DNA of 64,000 bases from Candidatus Dechloromonas phosphoritropha (GTDB lineage Bacteria > Pseudomonadota > Gammaproteobacteria > Burkholderiales > Rhodocyclaceae): positions 2,294,001-2,358,000 of the forward strand of contig JADKGN010000004.1 of assembly GCA_016722705.1 (NCBI GenBank), read 5' to 3'. A program made the translations under genes and the position numbers. This document shows, one piece after another, positions 9,021 to 18,119 of the stretch (position 1 is the first letter of the stretch; each line of letters opens with the position of its first letter). The notes below the pieces were generated by a model. The model did not search any database and was not told the DNA's origin. It saw nothing but the letters and a program-made list of their open reading frames with translations.

Positions 9021-10364
9021 ATGCCTGAAGTCGCCAGCTTTTCCTACCCATTCGCCAGGCTCCAGCAACTGGCCGAGGATGTCCTCAAGCACGCCCGCGA
9101 CAAGGGTGCGACCGCCAGCGAGGTCGACGTTTCCGAGGGCTTCGGCCAGTCGGTCGGCGTGCGCTGCGACGAGGTCGAAACCATCGAGTTCAACCGCGAC
9201 AAGGGCGTCGGCATCACGGTCTACTGCGGGCAGCGCAAGGGCTACGCCAGCACCTCCGATTTTTCGCCGCAGGCCTTGCGCGAGACCGTCGAGGCGGCGC
9301 TCGACATTGCCCGCTTTACCGCCGAGGACGATTGCGCCGGGCTGGCCGATGAGGCGCTGATGGCCAGGGAATGCCCCGATCTGGATTTGTACCACCCGTG
9401 GGCGTTGACCGTGGAAGATGCAATTGACACGGCGCGCCGGTGCGAGCAGGCCGCCTTCGACACCAGCCCACTGGTCAGCAATTCGGAGGGCGCGTCGATC
9501 TCGACACAGCAGGCGCAATTCGTCGCGGCCAACAGCCTCGGCTTCATGGGTGGCTACCCGACTTCGCGCCACTATATTTCGTGTTCGGTGATAGCTGGCG
9601 AAAACGACGGCATGCAGCGCGACGACTGGTATACGACGCATCGCGATGGCGCGCAACTCGACGACCCGTTGCGCGTCGGGCGCATTGCCGCCGAGCGCGC
9701 CGTGGCCCGCCTCGGCGGGCGCAAGGTCAGGACCGGCGATTTTCCTGTCCTGTTCGAGGCCACGCTCGCCGGCGGCCTGCTCGGCAGCCTGGTGCATGCG
9801 GCGAGCGGCGGCGCCCTCTACCGGAAATCGTCGTTCCTGATCGACCACCTCGGCAAGCGCGTGCTGCCGGAATTCGTGAACATCAGCGAGCGTCCGCATA
9901 TCCGCTGCGGCCTCGGCAGCGCGTCGTTCGACAGCGACGGCGTCGCCACCCGCGATCGCGAGGTGGTCAGCAGCGGTATCCTGCAGGGCTATTTCCTGAG
10001 TACGTACACGGCGCGCAAGCTGGGCATGCAGACGACCGGCAACGCCGGCGGCAGCCACAATCTGATCATCGAGCCGGGTGAACTTGCACTTGACGGCCTG
10101 CTGCAGAAAATGAACCGTGGCCTGCTGGTCACCGAACTCCTTGGGCATGGCATCAATTACGTCACCGGCGACTACTCGCGCGGCGCCGCCGGTTATTGGA
10201 TCGAGAACGGCAGCATCGCCTACCCGGTCGAGGAGATCACCATCGCCGGCAACCTCAAGGCGATGCTCGCCGGCATCGTCGCCGTCGGCAACGACGTGCT
10301 GGTGCGCGGCTCGAAACAGACCGGCTCGATTCTGGTCGACCGCATGACGGTCGCCGGCGAGTAG
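9021..10364 (+). CDS. pmbA: TldE/PmbA family metalloprotease-related protein
   Basis: 447 aa. TldE/PmbA works with TldD in proteolytic maturation and turnover of modified peptides such as microcins and CcdA. The N-terminal region has the family pattern SVGVRCDEVETIEFNRDKG and the C-terminal half has the conserved TTGNAGGSHNLII segment. TldE-type subunits lack the zinc-binding HExxxH of TldD, and none is visible here. No tldD lies in the window. The gene is monocistronic as far as can be seen, divergent from darP. Confidence 0.95.
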   Translation: MPEVASFSYPFARLQQLAEDVLKHARDKGATASEVDVSEGFGQSVGVRCDEVETIEFNRDKGVGITVYCGQRKGYASTSDFSPQALRETVEAALDIARFTAEDDCAGLADEALMARECPDLDLYHPWALTVEDAIDTARRCEQAAFDTSPLVSNSEGASISTQQAQFVAANSLGFMGGYPTSRHYISCSVIAGENDGMQRDDWYTTHRDGAQLDDPLRVGRIAAERAVARLGGRKVRTGDFPVLFEATLAGGLLGSLVHAASGGALYRKSSFLIDHLGKRVLPEFVNISERPHIRCGLGSASFDSDGVATRDREVVSSGILQGYFLSTYTARKLGMQTTGNAGGSHNLIIEPGELALDGLLQKMNRGLLVTELLGHGINYVTGDYSRGAAGYWIENGSIAYPVEEITIAGNLKAMLAGIVAVGNDVLVRGSKQTGSILVDRMTVAGE

Positions 10365-10465
10365 GCCTATTGGGGTTTTCCGCAACTCGCCAAGGCAGTC
10401 CATTGGGTTAGGATGACCGTGCTACAAAGTCTGACGTTACCAATCACTCTCGAGGAGACAAAAAC

Positions 10466-11623
10466 ATGCAGCGTCGTAATTTTCTTGCCAAGGCAGCGGT
10501 AGGTGCCGCTGCCGTCGGCCTGGCAGCCTGCGGCAAAAAGGAAGAGCCGAAATCCGCCACGCCGAGTTCGACGCCAGCAGCGCAAGCGCCTGCACGCTCA
10601 AGTGCTCCAGCAGTTACCGGGTCATTGCCGGAGGTTAAATGGCGCCTGACGTCCAGCTTCCCGAAGAGCCTCGACACCATCTTCGGCGGCGCCGACACGC
10701 TGGCCAACCGGGTGCGCGCCCTGACCGGCGGCAAGTTCGATATCCGCGTTTTCCCTGGTGGCGAAATCGTTCCCGGCCTGCAGGCGCTTGACGCAACGCA
10801 GCAGGGTACCGTCGAGTGCTGCCATAGCTGCTCGTACTACTATGTCGGTAAGGATAAGACCTTTGGCTTCGGCACCACCGTGCCCTTCGGCATGAACGCC
10901 CGCCAGATGAATGCCTGGATTTACTTCGGTGGCGGCCAGAAGTTGCTCGACGAGTTCTACAGCAACTACAACGTCCTTTCCTTCGCTGGCGGCAATACCG
11001 GCGTCCAGATGGGCGGCTGGTTCCGCAAGGAAGTCAAGAGCCTCGAAGACCTCAAGGGCCTGAAAATGCGGATCGCCGGCCTCGGCGGCAACGTCTTTGC
11101 CGCACTTGGCGCTGTGCCCCAGCAGATTGCCGGTGGCGACCTCTATCCGGCGCTTGAAAAAGGCACCATCGATGCCGCCGAGTGGGTCGGTCCGTACGAC
11201 GATGAAAAGCTTGGGTTCTTCAAGGTTGCCAAGCATTACTATTATCCGGGCTGGTGGGAGCCGGGTCCGACGATCCACTTCTTCGTGAATAAGGCCGAAT
11301 GGGCCAAACTGCCCAAGGAGTACCAGGAAGCCTTCCAGGCGGCCGCCTACGAAGCCAACGTGACGATGATGGCCGAATACGACCACAAGAATCCACCGGC
11401 CTTGTCGCGCCTGCTGCAAAACGGTGTCAAGCTGAATTCCTACTCCGACGCCATCATGGAAGCCGCCTACAAGGCCAGCCAGCAGTTGTACGCTGACGAA
11501 TCGGCCAAGAATCCGGCTTTCAAGAAGATCTACACCGAGTACGACAAGTACCGCAAGACGCAGAACGCCTGGTTCAGCGTTGCCGAATACCGAATGGACG
11601 GGTTTGTGCAGCGCCATCGCTAA
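10466..11623 (+). CDS. dctP: TRAP transporter solute-binding protein (DctP family), Tat-type lipoprotein signal
   Basis: 385 aa with RBS GAGGAG 9 nt upstream. The N-terminus MQRRNFLAKAAVGA carries a twin-arginine-like motif and a hydrophobic stretch ending in LAAC, a lipobox with C22, so the protein is probably exported and lipid-anchored. An Ala/Pro/Ser-rich linker leads into a DctP/TakP fold (WRLTSSFPKSLDTIFGGAD, GLKMRIAGLGG). TakP-type proteins bind 2-oxoacids or similar acids; the ligand here is unknown. Its dctQM permease genes lie 0.7 kb away on the opposite strand beyond dps, an unusual split. A hairpin terminator follows. Confidence 0.92.
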   Translation: MQRRNFLAKAAVGAAAVGLAACGKKEEPKSATPSSTPAAQAPARSSAPAVTGSLPEVKWRLTSSFPKSLDTIFGGADTLANRVRALTGGKFDIRVFPGGEIVPGLQALDATQQGTVECCHSCSYYYVGKDKTFGFGTTVPFGMNARQMNAWIYFGGGQKLLDEFYSNYNVLSFAGGNTGVQMGGWFRKEVKSLEDLKGLKMRIAGLGGNVFAALGAVPQQIAGGDLYPALEKGTIDAAEWVGPYDDEKLGFFKVAKHYYYPGWWEPGPTIHFFVNKAEWAKLPKEYQEAFQAAAYEANVTMMAEYDHKNPPALSRLLQNGVKLNSYSDAIMEAAYKASQQLYADESAKNPAFKKIYTEYDKYRKTQNAWFSVAEYRMDGFVQRHR

Positions 11624-11640
11624 ACGGTCACGGTCGACGA

Positions 11641-11671
11641 CGAAAAACCCGCGAATTTCGCGGGTTTTTCG
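11641..11671. terminator. Bidirectional intrinsic terminator between dctP and dps
   Basis: A near-perfect palindrome with arms CGAAAAACCCGCGAA and TTTCGCGGGTTTTTCG gives an A-rich start and a T-rich end on both strands. It sits 18 nt after the dctP stop and 22 nt after the end of dps, so it can stop transcription from both convergent genes. Confidence 0.85.
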
Positions 11672-11693
11672 TTTCAGGGCGGAGTGACGAGCG

Positions 11694-12158
11694 TCATTGC
11701 TCGAGCAGGCTGCGCAGCATCCAGGCGTTCTTTTCGTGAATCTGCATGCGCTGGGTCAGCAGGTCGGCGGTCGGTTCGTCACCGACCTTGTCGACGATGG
11801 CAAACATGCTGCGCGCGGTCCTGGTGACGGCTTCCTGGCCGGCGACCAGTTGCCTGATCATCTCGGTGGCGTTGGGCACGCCCTCGCTTTCCTTGATCAC
11901 CGTCAGCTTGGCGAACTCGCGGTATGTGCCGGGGGCGGCGACGCCGAGGGCGCGGATGCGTTCGGCGATGATGTCCAGCGCATTCCACAACTCCGTATAC
12001 TGACCCATGAACATTACGTGCAGGGTGTTGAACATCGGCCCGGTGACGTTCCAGTGAAAGTTGTGGGTCTTCAGGTAGAGGGTGTATGAGTCGGCGAGCA
12101 GGTGGGACAGTCCGTCCGCGATCTGTTCTCGATCCTTTTTGTTGATTCCGATATCCAT
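11694..12158 (-). CDS. dps: Dps family DNA-protection/ferritin-like protein
   Basis: 154 aa. Dps forms dodecamers that oxidise and store iron and protect DNA under starvation or oxidative stress. The inter-subunit ferroxidase ligands are present with E. coli-like spacing: H35 (in FHWNVTG), H47, D62 and E66. The N-terminal lysine-rich tail is short. The start ATG has an AGGAAAGG ribosome site. It is an isolated gene between the TRAP genes, with its own possible promoter upstream, and shares the convergent terminator with dctP. Confidence 0.95.
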   Translation of the reverse strand: MDIGINKKDREQIADGLSHLLADSYTLYLKTHNFHWNVTGPMFNTLHVMFMGQYTELWNALDIIAERIRALGVAAPGTYREFAKLTVIKESEGVPNATEMIRQLVAGQEAVTRTARSMFAIVDKVGDEPTADLLTQRMQIHEKNAWMLRSLLEQ

Positions 12159-12187
12159 GGCCGTTTACCTTTCCTGTAGATGATGTG

Positions 12188-12221
12188 ATTTCATTCTGAG
12201 CGCGCGACCGGGATTTATCAA
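12188..12221 (-). promoter_or_regulatory. Possible sigma-70 promoter of dps
   Basis: On the reverse strand a TTGATA hexamer is followed after 17 nt by CAGAAT, upstream of the dps ribosome site. The -10 is imperfect (4 of 6 matches). No OxyR or Fur site was identified with confidence. Confidence 0.3.
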
Positions 12222-12264
12222 GTTGCCTTCTTCTATCGCGACGATCGGCGCCGGCTATGCGCCA

Positions 12265-12290
12265 ATGAAAAACGGGGCCGCAGCCCCGTT
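12265..12290 (-). terminator. Intrinsic terminator of the dctQM operon
   Basis: The hairpin AACGGGGCCGCAGCCCCGTT at 12271-12290 is followed on the reverse strand by a short T-run, 16 nt past the dctM stop. It is a standard rho-independent terminator for the reverse-strand TRAP permease operon. Confidence 0.8.
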
Positions 12291-12306
12291 CGGTCGATCC
12301 GGCTGA

Positions 12307-13773
12307 CTATTTCTCATTCTGCTGCAGGTTCTTCAGCAGGTCGGCGGCGGGATCCTTCTGATCCGCGCTGTCGCCGCTCATGCCACCTTGCTGCATCAGC
12401 GCGCCGAGGTCCGAACCGTCGCCCTGCTCGGTCGTAGTCCGGTGTTCCGGATCGCCGTAGCTGACGATGTTCGGGAAGACGATGATCAGCGTGACCATGA
12501 TGATCTGGATGCAGACGAAGGGAATGGCGCCCCAGTAGATGTCTGTCGTCTTGACCGAGGCCGGAGCGACCGAGCGCAGGTAGAACAGCGCGAAGCCGAA
12601 GGGCGGGTGCATGAACGAGGTCTGCATGTTGACCGCGAGCAGGATACCAAACCAGACCAGGTCGATGCCCAGCTTGTCGGCCACCGGCGCCAGCAGCGGC
12701 ACGATGATGAACGAAAGTTCGAAGAAGTCGAGGAAGAAGGCGAGGACGAAGACCAGCAGGTTGACCACGATCAGGAAGCCGGCCTGGCCGCCTGGCAGTC
12801 CGAGCAGCAGATGTTCCACCCAGAGGTCGCCGTTGACGCCGCGAAAGATCAGGCCGAAGACCGTTGAGCCGACGAGAATGAAGACCACGAAGGACGAGAG
12901 CTTGCCGGTTGTTTCCATGGCCTGCTTGAGCAGCTTCCACGACAGGCGCTTGCGGCCCAGGGCCAGAATTAGCGCTCCGGTGGCGCCCATGGCGCCGCCC
13001 TCGGTCGGTGTTGCGATGCCGAGGAAGATGGTGCCGAGGACCAGGAAGATGAGCAGCAGTGGCGGCACCAGTGCTGTCAGTACGCGCAGTAGCAGCTTGA
13101 AGCCGTGCAGGGTGCGCGCATCCGCCGGCAGCGCCGGGCAGGAACTCGGCTTGATGATGCTCAGGATTGCGACGTAGCCGACATAGAGAGAGGTCAGAAT
13201 TAATCCCGGGATGATCGCGCCTTCGTACATGTCGCCGACCGACCTGCCGAGCTGGTCGGCCATGATGATCAGCACCAGTGACGGCGGGATGATCTGCGCC
13301 AGGGTGCCGGAGGCGGCGATGACGCCGGTGGCCAGGCGCTTGTCGTAGCCGTAGCGCAGCATGATCGGTAGCGAGATCAGGCCCATCGAGATCACCGAGG
13401 CGGCGACGACGCCGGTCGTCGCGGCGAGCAGGGCGCCAACGAAGACCACCGCGTATGCGAGGCCGCCGCGCATCGGGCCGAACAGCTGGCCGATGGTGTC
13501 GAGCAGATCCTCGGCCATTCCCGAGCGCTCAAGGATGAGGCCCATGAAGGTGAAGAAAGGGATGGCCAGCAGCGTGTCGTTGGCCATGATGCCGAAGATG
13601 CGTTCGGGCAGCGCCTGGAACAATGCCGGATGCAGCAATCCGAGTTCGATGCCGAGCAGCCCGAAGACGATGCCGTTGGCGGCCAGGGCGAAGGCGACCG
13701 GGTAGCCGAAGAGCAGAAAGACCACGAGGCCACCGAACATCAGCGGCGCCATGTTGGCGATCATCCATTCCAT
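12307..13773 (-). CDS. dctM: TRAP transporter large permease (DctM)
   Basis: 488 aa, very hydrophobic, with about 12 membrane segments, ending in a hydrophilic tail rich in Asp, Gln and Gly (about residues 440-488) that is longer than in many DctM proteins. DctM forms the ion-coupled channel of tripartite acid transporters. Conserved features include PFFTFMGLILERSGMAEDLL and ASGTLAQIIPPSLVLIIMA. It overlaps dctQ by 1 nt (TAATG). The partner binding protein is probably the DctP encoded nearby on the other strand. Confidence 0.94.
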   Translation of the reverse strand: MEWMIANMAPLMFGGLVVFLLFGYPVAFALAANGIVFGLLGIELGLLHPALFQALPERIFGIMANDTLLAIPFFTFMGLILERSGMAEDLLDTIGQLFGPMRGGLAYAVVFVGALLAATTGVVAASVISMGLISLPIMLRYGYDKRLATGVIAASGTLAQIIPPSLVLIIMADQLGRSVGDMYEGAIIPGLILTSLYVGYVAILSIIKPSSCPALPADARTLHGFKLLLRVLTALVPPLLLIFLVLGTIFLGIATPTEGGAMGATGALILALGRKRLSWKLLKQAMETTGKLSSFVVFILVGSTVFGLIFRGVNGDLWVEHLLLGLPGGQAGFLIVVNLLVFVLAFFLDFFELSFIIVPLLAPVADKLGIDLVWFGILLAVNMQTSFMHPPFGFALFYLRSVAPASVKTTDIYWGAIPFVCIQIIMVTLIIVFPNIVSYGDPEHRTTTEQGDGSDLGALMQQGGMSGDSADQKDPAADLLKNLQQNEK

Positions 13774-14366
13774 TATTTGGCCTCCATTGCTTTGGTGGCG
13801 GCGATGGCGGCGGCCAGTTCTTCTTCGGGGGTCGGCCTCCTGGCCTTGGAATTCGGGTCGCCGATCATCCCGGCCAGGAAGGCGATGCGCTTGATCAATT
13901 CGGAGACACCCTGCAGCGCAAGCAGCATGAAGCTGATCGGCAGCAGAATCTTGACCGGCCAGCGCAGCAGGCCGCCGGCATTGGCCGAATGCTCATTGAT
14001 CTTGTACGACTCGGCGACCAGCGGCAGCGACAGCCAGAGCACTGTAACAACCATCGGCAACAGGAAGAAGATCGTCCCGATGATGTCGATGACCGCGAGT
14101 CCGCGTGGCGACAGCTTGCCCGAGAGGACGTCGATGCGGACGTGCTCGTTCTTCTGCAGGGTATAAGGCGAGCAGAGCAGGAAGACGGCGGCAAACAGAT
14201 ACCACTGGATTTCCAGCAAGCCGTTGGAGCTGTCATGGAAGACGAAGCGATAGCTGGCATTGCCGGCGCTGATCAGGGTCATCACCAGCACCAGCCAGAA
14301 CGCGGCCTTGCCGACGCGTTCATTGATCCAGTCGATCAGCTGCGAGAACTTGAGCAGAAGGGTCAC
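13773..14366 (-). CDS. dctQ: TRAP transporter small permease (DctQ)
   Basis: 197 aa with four predicted membrane helices; DctQ is the small scaffold subunit that pairs with DctM in the inner membrane. The start is a GTG with a strong AGGAGGA ribosome site. EIQWYLFAAVFLLCSPYTLQ followed by NEHVRIDV is the family hallmark. The C-terminal tail (PTPEEELAAAIAATKAME) is charged and cytoplasmic. It is the first gene of the dctQM pair. Confidence 0.92.
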   Translation of the reverse strand: MTLLLKFSQLIDWINERVGKAAFWLVLVMTLISAGNASYRFVFHDSSNGLLEIQWYLFAAVFLLCSPYTLQKNEHVRIDVLSGKLSPRGLAVIDIIGTIFFLLPMVVTVLWLSLPLVAESYKINEHSANAGGLLRWPVKILLPISFMLLALQGVSELIKRIAFLAGMIGDPNSKARRPTPEEELAAAIAATKAMEAK

Positions 14367-14469
14367 GAAAAATCCTCCTCGGTTGTTAGAATTCCCGGCT
14401 TCTATGATTGTCCGGGGTAAAGGGAAACTCCCTCGGCGCGAATTTTAAGGTGAAGATCGAGGATTGCAC

Positions 14470-15117
14470 ATGGTGGAAATCCCTACAACCCGCATCTGCC
14501 TGGTGCGCCACGGTGAAACGGAGTGGAATATGGAACGACGTATCCAGGGGCAGATCGACGTCGAACTCAACGCGACCGGCCTCAACCAGGCTGCTGCTGC
14601 CGGTTCATGGCTGCGTACCGCGGGCATCAGCGCGCTCTACAGCAGCGATCTCAGGCGGGCATGGGCTACGGCGCGGGTGATTGGCGCGGCGCTCGGCCTG
14701 GTTCCGGTAGCGGTTCCCGAACTGCGCGAGCGCCGTTACGGGATCTTCGAAGGCCTGACCTACGACGAGGCCAGGGCGCGTTTTCCCGATGGCTATGCCG
14801 CTTTTGCCAGACGCGACACCGACTACAGCTTCGACGGTGGCGAAAGCCTGAGGCAGATGGCCGCCCGCGTGACCGGCAAGCTCGAGGAAATAGCCACCGC
14901 GCATCCGGGGCGCAACGTCGCCGTCGTTCTGCATGGCGGGGTTCTCGACATCGTCAATCATTTCGTGCGCGGCAACCCGCTCGAAACGCCGCGCGATTTC
15001 CTGATTCCCAACGCCGGCATCAGTTGGATTGCGGCGGTCGACGGCGTCTGGACCATGGAATCCTGGGGTGAAACCGGACATCTCGAACCGGGCGCCCTCG
15101 ACGAGCTTCCCTCATGA
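14470..15117 (+). CDS. Histidine phosphatase family protein (phosphoglycerate mutase/CobC-like)
   Basis: 215 aa. The phosphohistidine motif LVRHGETEWN is near the N-terminus, with a second catalytic histidine in VVLHGGVLDIV. These fit the branch containing GpmB, CobC/alpha-ribazole phosphatase and broad phosphatases; the substrate is not determined by the sequence. The ATG at 14470 is preferred over a TTG 6 nt upstream because GAGGA then sits at proper spacing. It lies 38 nt ahead of glyA and may be co-transcribed with it. Confidence 0.88.
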   Translation: MVEIPTTRICLVRHGETEWNMERRIQGQIDVELNATGLNQAAAAGSWLRTAGISALYSSDLRRAWATARVIGAALGLVPVAVPELRERRYGIFEGLTYDEARARFPDGYAAFARRDTDYSFDGGESLRQMAARVTGKLEEIATAHPGRNVAVVLHGGVLDIVNHFVRGNPLETPRDFLIPNAGISWIAAVDGVWTMESWGETGHLEPGALDELPS

Positions 15118-15155
15118 TAAAATTGCACTCCTTTTCAATGGCTTGAGGCATTCCC

Positions 15156-16403
15156 ATGTTTTCCGCGAAAGACACCCTGGCAAAAGTTGACCCTGAACTC
15201 TGGCGGGCCATGCAGGCCGAAGTCCAGCGTCAGGAAGACCACATCGAACTGATCGCGTCGGAAAACTACGTGAGCAAGGCCGTCATGGAAGCCCAGGGCT
15301 CGCAGCTCACCAACAAGTATGCCGAAGGCTATCCCGGCAAGCGTTACTACGGCGGTTGCGAGCACGTCGATGTCGCCGAGCAACTCGCCATCGACCGCCT
15401 CAAGAAGCTGTTCGGCGCCGAGGCCGCCAATGTCCAGGCGAACTCCGGTTCGCAGGCCAACCAGGCGGTACTGATGGCCTTCTGCAAGCCGGGCGACACG
15501 ATCATGGGCATGAGCCTGGCCGAGGGCGGCCACCTGACACACGGCATGGCACTCAACATGTCCGGCAAGTGGTTCAAAGTCGTTTCCTACGGTCTCAATG
15601 AAAAGGAAGAAATCGATTACGACAAGATGGAAGAGCTGGCCCGTGAGCACAAGCCGCGCCTGCTGATCGCCGGCGCCTCGGCTTACGCGCTGCGCATCGA
15701 CTTTGAACGCTTCGCAAAGATTGCCAAGGAAATCGGCGCCATCTTCATGGTCGATATGGCGCACTACGCCGGGCTGATCGCCGCCGGCTTCTACCCGAAT
15801 CCGGTACCGTTCGCCGATGTCGTCACCTCGACCACGCACAAGACGCTGCGCGGCCCGCGCGGTGGTGTCGTGCTGATGAAAGCCGAGCACGAGAAGGCGA
15901 TCAACTCCGCCATCTTCCCCGGCCTCCAGGGCGGCCCGCTGATGCACGTCATCGCCGCCAAGGCAGTGGCCTTCAAGGAAGCTGCAGCGCCGGGCTTCCG
16001 CCGCTATCAGGAACAGGTTATCGCCAACGCCCGCGTCATGGCCAAGGTGCTCGGCGAGGAGCGCGGCCTGCGCGTCGTCTCGGGTCGTACCGAGAGCCAT
16101 GTTTTTCTGCTCGACCTGCGCGCCAAGAACATTACCGGCAAGGATGCCGAAGCGGCGCTCGGCCGCGCTCACATCACGGTCAACAAGAACGGCATCCCGA
16201 ACGATCCGCAGAAGCCTTTCGTTACCTCCGGCATCCGCATCGGCTCGCCGGCGATGACGACACGCGGCTTCACCGAGATCGAGTCCGAGGCAGTCGCGCA
16301 CCTGGTGGCCGACATCCTCGAGGCGCCGAACGATGAAGCCGTGGCTGCAGAGGTGCGCGCCAAGGTTTCTGCGCTCTGCCGGAGATATCCGGTCTATGGT
16401 TGA
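15156..16403 (+). CDS. glyA: Serine hydroxymethyltransferase
   Basis: 415 aa, the standard length. The PLP-dependent enzyme interconverts serine and glycine and supplies one-carbon units to folate. The PLP lysine lies in TSTTHKTLRGPRGG; the N-terminal IELIASENYVS and NKYAEGYPGKRYYGG segments are diagnostic. It leads the run glyA-nrdR-ribD with a 6-nt gap to nrdR, an arrangement seen in many betaproteobacteria. Confidence 0.98.
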   Translation: MFSAKDTLAKVDPELWRAMQAEVQRQEDHIELIASENYVSKAVMEAQGSQLTNKYAEGYPGKRYYGGCEHVDVAEQLAIDRLKKLFGAEAANVQANSGSQANQAVLMAFCKPGDTIMGMSLAEGGHLTHGMALNMSGKWFKVVSYGLNEKEEIDYDKMEELAREHKPRLLIAGASAYALRIDFERFAKIAKEIGAIFMVDMAHYAGLIAAGFYPNPVPFADVVTSTTHKTLRGPRGGVVLMKAEHEKAINSAIFPGLQGGPLMHVIAAKAVAFKEAAAPGFRRYQEQVIANARVMAKVLGEERGLRVVSGRTESHVFLLDLRAKNITGKDAEAALGRAHITVNKNGIPNDPQKPFVTSGIRIGSPAMTTRGFTEIESEAVAHLVADILEAPNDEAVAAEVRAKVSALCRRYPVYG

Positions 16404-16409
16404 ACGCTG

Positions 16410-16874
16410 GTGAAGTGCCCGTTCTGTGGCGCTGAGGATACGGCAGTTGCCGATACCCGCCTCAATGAAGAGGGTGACGTCGTTCGCCGTCGCCGCAAGT
16501 GCAACCGTTGCGACAAGCGCTTCACGACCCACGAACGGGCGGAGATCCAGTTGCCGCAGGTGGTCAAGAAAAACGGCCTGCGTACCGAATTCAGCCGCGC
16601 CAAGCTGCGCGCCAGCCTCGAACTCGCCTTGCGCAAGCGGCCGGTATCGATGGAATCGGTCGATGCCGCTGTTGCCGATATCGAGGAAATGTTGCTCACC
16701 GCCGGTGAACGCGAGGTGAGCACGCAGCAACTCGGCGAGCTGGTCATGCGCGAGTTGAAGAAGCTCGACAAGGTGGCCTACATCCGCTTCGCCTCGGTCT
16801 ATCGCAACTTCGAAGACGTGGATGCCTTCTCGCGCGCCATCCGCGAAGTCTCGCCGACCAGCGGAAAAAAATGA
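16410..16874 (+). CDS. nrdR: Transcriptional repressor NrdR
   Basis: 154 aa from GTG 16410. The N-terminal zinc ribbon has C3/C6 (CPFC) and C31/C34 (CNRC), followed by an ATP-cone domain (VKKNGLRTEFSRAKLRASLE). NrdR senses ATP/dATP and represses ribonucleotide reductase genes through NrdR boxes. It overlaps ribD by 4 nt (ATGA). No NrdR box pair was recognised inside this window. Confidence 0.97.
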   Translation: MKCPFCGAEDTAVADTRLNEEGDVVRRRRKCNRCDKRFTTHERAEIQLPQVVKKNGLRTEFSRAKLRASLELALRKRPVSMESVDAAVADIEEMLLTAGEREVSTQQLGELVMRELKKLDKVAYIRFASVYRNFEDVDAFSRAIREVSPTSGKK

Positions 16875-17959
16875 GCTTTTCCGCCGTCGACCACGGCATG
16901 ATGGCACGCGCCTTGCAACTTGCCGAGCGCGGCCTGTGGACGACCGCGCCCAACCCGCGAGTCGGCTGCGTGCTGGCCCGCGACGACAAGATCGTCGGCG
17001 AAGGCTGGCACGAAAAGGCTGGAGAGCCGCACGCCGAAGTCAATGCCCTGCGCATGGCTGGCGACCAGGCCCGTGGCGCGACTGCCTACGTGACACTGGA
17101 GCCGTGCAGCCATCATGGCCGGACGCCGCCCTGTGCCGAGGCGCTGATCGCTGCCGGTATCACCCGCGTCGTCGCGGCGATGAGCGATCCCAATCCGCTG
17201 GTCGCCGGTCAGGGTCTTGCCCTGCTGCAGGCAGCCGGCATCACAACGGCGTGCGGCGTGCTGGAAAATGAAGCGCGCGAGCTGAATATCGGCTTTGTCT
17301 CGCGCATGACGCGTAGCCGCCCGTGGCTGCGCCTCAAGGCGGCAGCCAGCCTGGATGGCAAGACGGCACTTAACAACGGCGTCAGCCAGTGGATCACCGG
17401 CCCCGAGGCACGACGCGACGGCCAGCGCTGGCGTGCCCGTGCCTGCGCCATCCTGACCGGCATCGGTACGGTGCGTGACGACGACCCGCAATTGTCGGTG
17501 CGCGATGTCGAAACCAGCCGCCAGCCGTTGCGCGTGGTGGTCGACAGCCAACTGGAGATAGCGCTTACCGCACGCGTTCTGCAGGGCGGAGGGGCGTTGG
17601 TGGTTGGCGCCGTCGAAAATGCCGAAAAAATGGCATTGTTGCGGTCGACCGGAAATTTCGTCGAAATTTTGCCTAACTCAACCGGCAAAGTTGACCTGCA
17701 AGCGCTGCTCGACTTGCTGGCCCAGCGCGGCATCAACGAAGTGCATGCCGAGGCCGGATTCAAGCTGAACGGCTCGCTGCTGCGCGAAGGTCTGGTCGAC
17801 GAATTGCTGCTCTACCTGGCGCCGTGCCTGATCGGCCACGCGGCCGGCGGCCTGTTCAACCTGCCCGAATTGACGACACTGGACGACAAGCACCGGCTGC
17901 GGATTCACGATCTGCGCCAGATTGGCGAAGATATTCGCCTGATCGCCCGTCTCCGTTAG
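16871..17959 (+). CDS. ribD: Bifunctional riboflavin deaminase/reductase
   Basis: 362 aa. The N-terminal deaminase domain has the zinc motif HAEVNAL and PCSHHGRTPPC; the C-terminal reductase domain has LRLKAAASLDGKTA. Together they carry out two successive steps of riboflavin synthesis. The usual downstream rib genes (ribE, ribBA, ribH) do not follow; instead the sequence passes directly into a repeat-rich accessory island. It is translationally coupled to nrdR. Confidence 0.97.
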   Translation: MSFSAVDHGMMARALQLAERGLWTTAPNPRVGCVLARDDKIVGEGWHEKAGEPHAEVNALRMAGDQARGATAYVTLEPCSHHGRTPPCAEALIAAGITRVVAAMSDPNPLVAGQGLALLQAAGITTACGVLENEARELNIGFVSRMTRSRPWLRLKAAASLDGKTALNNGVSQWITGPEARRDGQRWRARACAILTGIGTVRDDDPQLSVRDVETSRQPLRVVVDSQLEIALTARVLQGGGALVVGAVENAEKMALLRSTGNFVEILPNSTGKVDLQALLDLLAQRGINEVHAEAGFKLNGSLLREGLVDELLLYLAPCLIGHAAGGLFNLPELTTLDDKHRLRIHDLRQIGEDIRLIARLR

Positions 17960-17965
17960 GGTCGA

Positions 17966-18018
17966 CGGCCGGGTGCAAATAAGATGAACGCTCCGGGGGA
18001 AATCATGATCTCAACGGA
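17966..18018. repeat. Direct repeat copy 1 (53 bp; shared with 19792-19844)
   Basis: Just after ribD, the segment containing ATGAACGCTCCGGGGGAAAT and then CATGATCTCAAC recurs at 19792-19844 in the same orientation with only a few mismatches. Read as protein both start MNAPGEIMISTD, but neither continues into a long frame. The two copies bracket 1.8 kb of accessory sequence. Confidence 0.75.
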
Positions 18019-18029
18019 CAACAGCGACA

Positions 18030-18092
18030 ACAGGCGACAGACCACGGTTTCCGGTGTTTTGCGGCTGCGGAAAACCTTGGTCTGTCGCCTGT
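18030..18092. repeat. Palindromic hairpin repeat, copy 1
   Basis: A 63-bp inverted repeat with arms ACAGGCGACAGACCA and TGGTCTGTCGCCTGT around an imperfect inner stem. The 47-bp core (18038-18084) recurs at 18610-18656. The two copies flank the small secreted-protein gene in the same orientation. It looks like a REP/BIME-type element; no transposase is nearby for it. Confidence 0.75.
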
Positions 18093-18119
18093 GGTCTATT
18101 ACCCCAGGTATTCTTCCGC

